In this document: positions 55,621-64,000 of the stretch, in pieces | How the letters are laid out: every line of letters starts with the position of its first letter | Numbering within the stretch: the first letter of the stretch is position 1 | Assembly (NCBI RefSeq): GCF_003590095.1 | Contig: NC_039483.1 | Location: 6,262,001 to 6,326,000, forward strand | Direction: 5' to 3' | DNA: 64,000 nt | Source of the DNA: Trichoplusia ni | Lineage: Eukaryota; Arthropoda; Insecta; Lepidoptera; Noctuidae | Position numbers and translations under genes: made by a program | The notes under the pieces: generated by a model | What the model was told of the DNA's origin: nothing | Database searches by the model: none | The model's input: the letters and a program-made list of their open reading frames with translations, nothing else

Positions 55621-57094
55621 GCGTTTTTGATATTTAAATGGAAATAAAATTGCAGAATAAAACTTACTACTGACGAAATATTCAATTTACTTAACTATTT
55701 GACACGTCATCAACCGTTATCCCCATATCCCTATCATCAAAAATCATTCGACATATCCACCGAATATCAACGCAATCGCAAATCGCACCAGCATCACACA
55801 ATACGAGAGAAATATCAGCCAATCCCAGCGTATTTATGCCTAAAGCCATTCAAAATGGAGATATGCCAGTCGGAGCGGCGTATGAAAGGCCGGTGTATGT
55901 TGAAGTGTCGATGCATCGATTGCTATATGACAACTGTGTACACGGTGTAGTCTGCACATGCATTACATTTCAAGCTTTTGTGTAATAGCCACTTTTAGTC
56001 ACTAAGTCACTAATTGAAGTCAGGTAATTGGTTTTATAGTGATAAACGATTGACTTCAATTAATGCTCATGGCTTCATTGGTTTTAGAATGAGTGGAAAA
56101 TTATGCTTTTTTTTACGATGGCTGTAAACTTAAAAACTTAAAAAAATATAATTTTACATGAGTATTTTGTTTTTATTATACAAAATATATTTTTTTACAA
56201 TAAATTAAACTGAACTAATTTTACATGCAACTTAGACATACGCACAACATGATATATGAAGTAATCATTACAGATTTTTTTGTTTTCTCATGAATATATC
56301 ATTATTTTCTTGATGTAAGCCATCCGAGCCATCGTTAAATTTGTAAACAGCAATCTAACAAAAATAAATATACAAACAAACAAACAAGGTCTTAGTAAGC
56401 TTAATAATAGGGATACAATTATAACATTCGGGTTTTGAACTCTAAAAAGGCAGTCAGCAAACAAATTTAATTTAAACAAGAATAGCGATACTCCCTCAAC
56501 AATTTATTTACCTGTTTCCTAAACTCTGTTTAATTTTGCTATGCCGCTCTCTGCTCTTGATAAATTAAGCGTTTACACTCTCTTCCAATAAACGCGTATA
56601 TGTCTCTACTATTTCATGTTACGTTAGCTTCAGTCGCTTTAGAGTGACAAATTACGCCACCTGTCTAGGTAGACGTTGTGAAGTGTGTTAACTATTTGCC
56701 TTTCAGTTCATGCACTGTGCATATCTTTAGAGGAAAATGTATTTCAGTGCGACAGCCTTCGTATTTCTATGAGATAATAATGTTACTTACGTGTCAACTT
56801 GGGACAAAGATTATTTTCGTATAAGGACCTTAAATAAATTTAAAAATAGGTGAGAGCTGACACAATAGTCCCCTCTTAGTAATGTCTACTACTAATTAAA
56901 TCATAATTATTAAAAAGAAGTTTTACATTTAAGTCATAATTAATCAATTGAAATAAAAATATTGATTTCCGGCACAAAATCAAATATAAATAATTAAAAC
57001 ATAAAACCATTACAGTTTGCTTATTATTTGTCATACTTGAAAAATAGCACCAATTATCATTATTGTCTCATCTTTTTCTACAATGCATTGGTCG
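55621..57094. other. No gene seen; 12-bp perfect inverted repeat
   Basis: TAATTGAAGTCA (56011-56022) is inverted exactly at 56051-56062. The frame at 55699-55950 lies in a somewhat GC-richer patch but shows no domain. Confidence 0.4.
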
Positions 57095-57300
57095 GCTTCT
57101 AATCTTACCGGGTGCAGCTAAGTATCAGAGCAAACACTGGGCTTCCTTCCTTGACCTCCTACCTCCCAGCTACCTGGGTAACACGATACACTTTTGAGAG
57201 ACTGGTTGTCAAAAAAAACCACTGCCTAAAATGTATAAATAACAGCTGGTACCCACGATTTAACGTCCTTAGATGGTCATCAGCAAAAAAATAGCAGCTA
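57095..57300 (-). repeat. 5S-derived SINE, partial reverse copy
   Basis: 'TTACCGGGTGCAGCTAAGTA', 'CTCCCAGCTACCTGGGTAAC' + ACGATAC, 'AACAGCTGGTACCCACG' and 'TTAGATGGTCATC' run in the reverse order of 53056-53420. Confidence 0.5.
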
Positions 57301-58347
57301 CTATAGAAGGTTTTTTTTTAAGACGTCCAAAGAGATTTAACATTTTGTAATAACTCAAGTGAAAACTGTTCAGTACCAACGGCGTCTATCAACATCTCTT
57401 GATGAAAGGCTTGCAGTTGTGTGAGTGAAATGACACGATATCCAGCGTAGAGCTTTGTCTCGCTTCCTCAATAGCAGGAGTTTTATTTTAGGAGATTATT
57501 GTAGGCTCCCAGTGTTCAGTTAATAAGCTTTCACATGTCGCAGCGAAGAAAATATGATGGCGGGTGCAAAGGAAAGATTATGAAATTATAAGATTCCTTA
57601 CTAACGAACAAAAATGATTAAAGTCACTTTTGTAGGATTAAAAGAAATGTGCAGCTGTATTATTGTAGGGTGTGATTAAGTGTAGTTTGAAATAAGGATT
57701 CTTGGAAATAATAATTTGAAATCTGGTCTTAAAGTACAATATCTACCTTAATCTTTAATCTTTCTATGATAGTGTAGGTTTCATCATCTCAATTCTGGAA
57801 AAAGACTTAGTTTTTATGTGGCTTGGCTTTCTTACCCCATGTTCTTCGCAAATAATGACGCTTTAACTTTTTTTTAATAAGCTTTTGACATTTCACATCC
57901 ATAAAAATAATCTCAAAATCCATTAAAAATAACGTTACAAGCAACGACTCTTTAAAATACACGAAAACTTAAAACAAAACAAATTTTATAAGCTTTGTCT
58001 AATAGATAACAAAAGCAATTTTTATCAACATTAGCAATAGATTTCAAAATTTATTCAAAAAAAAGAATAATTAACGATCTAATTATACAGCATTTAAGTC
58101 ACAAGTAAGTCAATTAAGCAAGATTTAAGAGCCGGAACGTAGACGATAGGCGTTAATAATTTGAAATGAATATTTAACAGTTTAACATGGCGGCATTTTA
58201 AACGTTAAATTTAATGTTAAAAACATTTCGTTGGATGTGCGCAGAGCTGTATAAACGGATATGTACCGGATGAAGCTTAGTACTTCATATGATGGATACT
58301 GGGAATTTTTTAACAGGATTATCTTTTTATAAGGTTGACTGACCTAA
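57301..58347. other. No gene seen; one short repeat
   Basis: 57420-57490 carries the 'GAGCTTTGTCTCGCTTCCTC' module of 37245-37315. The rest is AT-rich. Confidence 0.4.
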
Positions 58348-58510
58348 GGTCTAGTCTAGGTCTAGTCTAGGTCTAGTGGTTAGTAGCCTTGACTGCTATG
58401 CCGGAGGTCTTGAGTTCAAATCCCACCCAGGACACTTGTTTGTGTGATGAGCACGATCATTTGTTTTATATCTGGGTGTAATTTATCGATTAAATGTATG
58501 TATTTATTTG
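58348..58510 (+). repeat. SINE family A with tandem 11-mer at its 5' end
   Basis: GGTCTAGTCTA occurs twice (58348-58358, 58359-58369) and flows into the SINE head GGTCTAGTGGTTAGTAG (58370). The B-box reads GAGTTCAAATCCCACCCAGG, followed by the usual GATGAGCACGATCATTTGTT body. Confidence 0.65.
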
Positions 58511-59208
58511 TCTATTACTTAAAACAAGACAATTTTGTTTATTTTGCATTATGTTTAGCCTAGTAACCACAGACAATTTTATAAAAATCGATCTAGGTGT
58601 TGCGGAGGAGCATTGTAACTAACATTGTGAACTTTTTGATCTAAAGCAACTGCAGATATTCGTTATGTATATCTGCAGACATATCCCACACATATACAAA
58701 CCACAACGGAAACGACGAAACAACAAAACACCACTATCTGACTAATAAATCAAGTTCCAACAGTTATTAAACGCGAGAGCTATAAATACATTAAATATAC
58801 GTACATAAATACAAAACAATTTGTCAGAGAAGCATCTCTGACGCAGTTCCGTATATGTTTTAATCATTGTCAGAATGAATTCAGAATGCTCATCTCTGAT
58901 TGGTTGACGCGAAATGTTAATAATGATGAATTATGTCTCTAGAGTTTAGATGAACCGATGCGAATTAATTTGACTTGATTAATGAGAGGCCAGTTATAAT
59001 TGAAGGGGATTTTGTGCTCTTTAATGAAGTGTGATAACACGATTTTACACTTCTGTTTTTAATCGGATTTAAATTAAAAGGCGTTTGATTCATTTATTTG
59101 AAAACTGTAGTAAGAAGTTGCGAGAAGCTTTTTATTTTGTCAATTGTTTTAGTACGTTCCGTTGTTTTGTTAGTAAGGTCTACATAGGTTTGGTATTTCT
59201 TTTCTATA
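58511..59208. other. No gene seen; 10-bp hairpin
   Basis: CTGCAGATAT (58650-58659) and ATATCTGCAG (58669-58678) form a perfect stem with a 9-nt loop. Otherwise AT-rich. Confidence 0.45.
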
Positions 59209-59465
59209 TCTATATATACTAATATATAAAGCTGAAGAGTTTGTTTGTTTGAACGCGCTAATCTCAGGAACTACTGGTCCAAATTGAAAAAATCTTTTTG
59301 TGTTAAATAGACCATTCATCGAGAAAGGCTTTAGGCTATAAACCATCACGCTGCGACTAATAGGAGCGAAGATACCATGGAAAATGTGAAAAAATAGGGC
59401 AGGTATAAATCATAACTTACATCTTCTACCCACGCCACGGGGACGAAGTCGCGGGCAACAGCTAG
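59209..59465 (+). mobile_element. Helitron-like element, family 1, full length
   Basis: TCTATATATACTAATATATA start and GCGGGCAACAGCTAG end, then T. It contains a well-preserved GTTTGAACGCGCTAATCTCA block. Confidence 0.65.
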
Positions 59466-59493
59466 TATATGATATGTTGCGTAAAGGATATCT

Positions 59494-59784
59494 TCTAATA
59501 CATAAAATTGCCGTGTCACGATGAGTTACTTTATTAATTACCGTACTCCTCCGAAACGGTTCGAGAGATTTTTATGAAATTTTGTATTCATATTGGGTAG
59601 ATCTGAGAATAGAACAACATTTATTTTTCATACCCCTAAGTGTAAAGGGTTGCTCAAACTAAAAAAAAAAAAAAATTTTTTTTGGATGAAATTATTTGTT
59701 TTTATTTTTTTATAATGTGGCATTAAAAATACATACAACTGGAAATAATTTATTAGGCAAAACAACGTTTGCTGGGTCAGCTAG
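59494..59784 (+). mobile_element. Helitron-like element, family 2, full length
   Basis: TCTAATACATAAAATTGCCG start and GCTGGGTCAGCTAG end, then T. It lies 28 bp downstream of a family 1 element in the same orientation. Confidence 0.65.
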
Positions 59785-60002
59785 TATTTAATAGAAAATT
59801 TATGAATAAATGAAATTTAAGGAACATAATTCCGCCAATAAGACGTAACACAACACAATGGAGAAATTTTAGTCCTTAGTCAGTGACTCTTGCCTTTTTT
59901 ACTAAAGCAACTGATGCATTTGTCCAGTCTGATTTTGAACTTAATCCAATCCCACACTTCATTTTTTTGGAAGAAGCCTGTTAATTCCGATTTCGTACTC
60001 AC

Positions 60003-60353
60003 ATAATAGGGATGACGACAATTTTTTTTGCAGTGTCCTTCTTGTAGTTTTTTGTATAATAATGGATACGTATTTTTTTATTAGTCCCGCAAACATAAAT
60101 TGACCAAATTATAGTGAATGAAACTTACACATGACGTCACAATTGATATATAATATAAAATATATAAAAAAATGATATATAATACAAATTTTACTCTATC
60201 GTTACGTCACAAGCCCCCTCTCCTAAACTTTAAAGCCATTAATCTTTGTCAATTCTAGTTTTTCTGATAAAGGAAAAAATACGTGTCTCATACTTTTCAA
60301 TTATCTAACTGAGGGACTAATGAGATTTTTTCTTTTTATACCCAGTCATCATC
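60003..60353 (+). repeat. Dispersed repeat, copy 2 of a close pair
   Basis: The same start and end as 53887-54203. It is about 34 bp longer because of an AT-rich (ATATAA-type) expansion near 60145-60185. Confidence 0.6.
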
Positions 60354-60826
60354 GCTATTCTTGGACCGTCACTTTTGGAACAGACGAGTCTTTGAGTGAC
60401 CACTCACTCACCAACCCTCGGTAACTCTGTATAACAGTAAAACAAGTAATTAAATGAATCTCTAATTTAAGCACTGTATCCAAACACTGAATATTCAACT
60501 ACCTACTTTACCAGTTACGCATCACAATGAGCAAACAAACCATCGCAACTAAAAGGTCCTTTGTATTTTCGGAACTCTAACAGGACGTGCGTTCGTGTGT
60601 CGACACTATAACCTCGACGAAACGCATTGACATCTATATTTAACGAAGGTATTCATGCTGTGTAACAAATGAATAGAGACTGTTGGTATGTTTCTTAACG
60701 GCTACCGAAATAAACAAATGTTTTTCTCGAAAAGAACGTGTTTTTTTGGGAAAGTTTGAGGTCTGGTTGTCTTAAAAACAATGCTGTGATAGCCTTGAAG
60801 TTTTATGCATGGATTTTTGTACACAA
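60354..60826. other. No gene seen
   Basis: Unique-looking, moderately AT-rich. Confidence 0.3.
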
Positions 60827-61083
60827 CTAGCTGTTGCTCGCGATGCTTCGTCCGCGTAGTTAGAAGATATAAGTTATGATTTAAACCTGCCCTGTTTTTT
60901 CCACATTTTCCATTGTATCTTCGCTCGTATTAGTCGCAGCGTGATGGTTTATAGCCTAAAGCCTTCCTCGATAAATGGTCTATTCAACACAAAAAGATGT
61001 TTTCACTTCGGACCAGTACAGTAAGTTCCTGAGATTAGCGCGTTCAAACAAACAAACTCTTTAGCTTTATATATTAGTATAGA
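60827..61083 (-). mobile_element. Helitron-like element, family 1, full length
   Basis: The plus strand starts CTAGCTGTTGCTCGCGATGC and ends TATATTAGTATAGA. Confidence 0.65.
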
Positions 61084-61207
61084 TAGTATAGATGTGCAGC
61101 TTCGATCGAAACGTAGACAAAGTACCAACTGCTACTACCTTCCTAATCATTTTAAAGCACTTCTCACAAACAGTGAAAGAATAAATCGCGAAAAACTTGC
61201 TCATCAC

Positions 61208-61295
61208 ACAAACATTTGTCTTTTGTGGGAATCGAACCCACGACCTTCGGTATTGCAGTCAGGGCTACTAGCCACTAGACCAACCGACCATACAA
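61208..61295 (-). repeat. tRNA-derived SINE (family A) head
   Basis: 'GTGGGAATCGAACCCACGAC' is the reversed B-box and 'CTAGCCACTAGACCAACCGA' the reversed A-box region. The frames on both strands here are SINE translations. Confidence 0.6.
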
Positions 61296-62189
61296 ATATA
61301 CACATAAAATATAAATGCAATATCCAGAATTGGCAAATAAGTCCTCAACAACATTGGCAAGGTTACAATACTATACATTTTTCTTATGGCCAAAAATACC
61401 TTTTCAAAATGGGACCCGGGGGTACGTAAAAGCATTACAGAAGCAAGTAATAAATAATTCATGGTCAGAAATATCACAGATGTGCGAAGGGTTATTTTTG
61501 TTCGTATCGGTGAAAATATTTGAATGGTAATACGTAGCCGAGATTAACATACAGATAGAATTGAACCTAGTTAGAATATCTTACCATCTATCATTTTTAA
61601 ACCCCGTCGCAAAAATTGCTGTGTTTTTGATTTGTGCGTTTGTGTTTTGTTGAGTTGTGCCTGTGATTAAATCTGTGTGAAGATGTTTTCTAGCGCGTAT
61701 CATGGATTTTTTGAGGAAAATTAGTATTTTTCTATGTTATATGTTGTGTATGTCTGTCTGTGGCACCATATCTCCTAAATGGGTGAACCGATTAGGATAC
61801 GTATGCAATATAGAGATATAATGTTTTGTGATTGTGGCTTTGTCTATGTTGAATGTCGTGCATGTTAATAAGTTTTGTAGAAAAAGATTACGCTTCTTTA
61901 TATAATTCATAACCAAATATTTAGACCAGTATGTTTATCATATCTTTATATATTATGGCGATTGAGTATAGACAGTAATACCCACTTTCTGTTATAAAAA
62001 AACACATCTACGTTATCAAAAAATATTTTGTACTGCAAATAAATTCTGCATTCTGTAGCAACGTGGTGGAGATTTTAATTTGGGAGTCTCAAATATTATA
62101 CTTCTATACAATATCAGTATTCAAGCCAAGATTTGACTCGAAGTAGAAAAGTCCTTTAGGACCAAAATGAGTTCCAATAAACATTGTAA
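61296..62189. other. No gene seen
   Basis: The AT-rich stretch includes 'GTCTGTCTGTGGCACCATAT' + CTCCTAAATGGGTGAACCG (61750-61790), which reads like common repeat text, but no second copy is in the window. Confidence 0.3.
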
Positions 62190-62560
62190 AATAAAGTATT
62201 TTTGGCTTAGCCTTTTCCCAACTATGTTGGGGTCGGCTACCAGTCCAACCGGTTTCAGCTAAGTACCAGTGTTTTACAAGGAGCGACTGCCTATCTGACC
62301 TCCTCAACCCAGTTACCTGGGCAACACAATACCCCTTGGTTAGACTGGTTCTCAGACTATTTAAGCTCCTGACTACCTGTAACGACTGTCAAAGATGTAA
62401 GAATAACAGCCGGGACCCATAATTTAACGTGCCTTCCGAAACATGAAGGAACTCCTTATGACAAAGATGGTCACCCATCTACGGACCAACCGCGTCAAGC
62501 ATAGCTTAACCTGTGATCGTTTCACTTCTGCGGTTACAGCTTAGCCACGAGCTCCTGTAA
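62190..62560 (-). repeat. 5S-rRNA-derived SINE, good reverse copy
   Basis: From CCTTTTCCCAACTATGTTGG at the 3' side to 'CATCTACGGACCAACCGCGT' + CAAGCATAGCTTAACCTGTG and GCTTAGCCACGAGCTCCTG at the 5S-like head. Full length in structure and close to 53056-53420. Confidence 0.7.
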
Positions 62561-62950
62561 AATAAAGTCTCTTTAAATATCAATTACATGCTCATTAATC
62601 ATTCATTTCCATTTCAAAAACTTTAAATCGTTCTACTTATTTATCAAACCTCTATGCTCGGTTTTCCATTAATGATTTAAACCAGAGAGATCACAACACA
62701 ACGTGTACCTACAGGTAACTATCAAAAACCTCAAACGAGGCCATTTCGATAATTAAATCCGCAACCCAATGATCTGCTTTTAATAACGTTTTAACCACAG
62801 AAAAAGTTTTGGCAGAAGACCCAATTTTATGTAACCAATTTAAGTTGAAACGTTTTGTGATATTTTCGCATTTAAAAATATGATGTTGTTTAAATTTGTA
62901 TATATGGTGGTTTCGTAGGTTTAGGAGAATGTTAGACATTGAAATAAAAA
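62561..62950. other. No gene seen
   Basis: AT-rich; the minus-strand frame 62709-62939 has no recognised features. Confidence 0.3.
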
Positions 62951-63056
62951 TACTTTTACGGATTTTATCGCGGTTTAATTTTAGATTTTAGTTCCAGAAG
63001 TTTCGACACCTTTGCAGGTATCATGGTTGGTAGCTGCAATAAAATCCGTAAAAGTA
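62951..63056. mobile_element. Miniature fold-back of the Penelope-like 3' end
   Basis: 62951-63027 matches the left outer end of the 46157 element (TTTTACGGATTTTATCGCGG … CGACACCTTTGCAGGTATCA). The right side ends with the inverted ATAAAATCCGTAAAAGTA (63039-63056), giving 18-bp perfect arms. It looks like the inverted pair of 46157-48889 with everything between removed, or a very short inverted insertion. Confidence 0.6.
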
Positions 63057-63219
63057 GTTTTGTATATGTGATTGTTTATTTATGTACATTTTATAGTTTC
63101 ATGCTACTTTTCTGCATGTCACGTTCTTCTTTCTATATTTGTGCAAACTTGACGTGCAACTTGAGATATACATGTAAATGTGGATGGAAAAACAATAGGG
63201 AACTACTTACTTTTGAATA

Positions 63220-63305
63220 AATTGATAACATGACAAATATTTTTCCAATAATTTTTTGGACATCTATTCTGTCTGACGGGCTAAACTGATTTATATTATT
63301 AAATT
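63220..63305. repeat. MITE-like fragment, right end
   Basis: 'CCAATAATTTTTTGGACATC' … CTGTCTGACGGGCTAAACTG is the inverted terminus of the 22631-22885 family. Confidence 0.45.
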
Positions 63306-63789
63306 TAGTCAAATAGCCTATTAACCTTCTGTACATTTATTTTTATATTATGATTGAACGATAACCGCTCCCTTGCTATTTATGTCACGCAATACCAAAA
63401 ATTATTGCCGGATAAGCTTTTTGTTAATCATTAAACGTTGTTCGACTTTTATTGAATTAATATCGCGTGGGCAGATGGTCTTTAACCGAAGGTTTCACGC
63501 ACAAAAAAATAGCGTCGATAGAATCTCGTGAAAAAAAAAGATTAAAAAAATCTAAATAACCACCTTTTTAATTATCACTCCATTCAAATTACCAAAATCG
63601 GAATACCCGTTTTTATGGTTGTAGATTGAATTGTCATCGTGTTTGAAGCTACCCTAAAAATGTCGGCACGCTAGCTTATCGGGAAGTGCATCAAAAAATC
63701 CAACCGGAACGACAAACAAACAAACAAGAAAGTAAGAATATAAAAACGTAGGAATAAGAAAAAAAAAGTTCAGTCCCATTTTTCAGGAC
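63306..63789. other. No gene seen
   Basis: AT-rich, unique-looking. Confidence 0.3.
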
Positions 63790-63905
63790 TTTTCCTGACT
63801 ACCTTGATTGACGATGATTTAACGCACTAACGGACAGACCGACGGCCAGATAATTATTGACCCTCAGTAATAGTGATCCAATTTTCCTTTTGGGTATGGA
63901 ACCTT
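63790..63905 (-). repeat. Interspersed repeat of the 3090-3250 family
   Basis: The reverse complement has GGTTCCATACCCAAAAGGAA, 'CACTATTACTGAGGGTCAAT' and GGCCGTCGGTCTGTCCGTTA. Confidence 0.5.
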
Positions 63906-64000
63906 GAAAATTGCCACCTCAATCATTCAACTAAACAAATAAGCTAGACTTAACCACTCGCCATTTTGATACTAACAACAACATTCATTTAATTCACGAC

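Noticed and set aside
61094..61429. 111-codon open frame as a gene
   Set aside because: The middle (CLLWESNPRPSVLQSGLLATRPT) is the antisense translation of a tRNA-derived SINE head.

Overview
The window looks like nuclear DNA from a moth or butterfly (Lepidoptera). It is AT-rich, has no operon-like gene packing, carries genes with introns, and is filled with repeat types familiar from lepidopteran genomes: tRNA-derived SINEs, short elements ending in CTAGT that resemble non-autonomous Helitrons, 3' ends of RTE-clade LINEs with (TGATGA)n tails, MITE-like inverted repeats, and a Penelope-like element (PLE) with a GIY-YIG endonuclease. No rRNA gene, true tRNA gene, CRISPR array or bacterial feature was seen.

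Host coding content is very low. The one convincing host gene is on the minus strand at 6880-8227. It has two exons, a 313-bp intron and a signal peptide, and encodes a trypsin-fold secreted protein of about 344 residues. The catalytic His and Ser are both replaced by Asn, so it is a serine protease homologue (pseudoprotease). A second, weaker candidate is a minus-strand terminal exon at 23918-24081: a good splice acceptor is followed by 53 open codons, but the protein is not recognised and its other exons were not found.

Layout: 1-6.8 kb is repeats with no gene. 6.8-8.3 kb is the protease homologue. 8.8-23.7 kb is SINE, LINE-tail, MITE and Helitron-like fragments separated by unique AT-rich DNA. 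23.9-24.1 kb is the candidate exon, followed by about 3 kb with few recognisable repeats. 27.7-46.1 kb is again a mosaic of repeats. 46.16-48.89 kb is the most striking structure: two PLE copies joined head-to-head as an almost perfect 1.25-kb inverted repeat around a 208-bp spacer, inserted as one unit with a 12-bp target-site duplication. 49-64 kb is more repeats, including two good copies of a 5S-rRNA-derived SINE, two tandem Helitron-like elements, and a miniature fold-back version of the PLE end.

The genes do not form a pathway or cluster. The main content is transposable-element biology: a recent PLE insertion with inverted geometry, a 5S-derived SINE whose (GATGAT)n tail resembles that of the RTE LINEs in the same window, and several CTAGT-ended families. 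Family names come from sequence features I recognise; no database search was possible.
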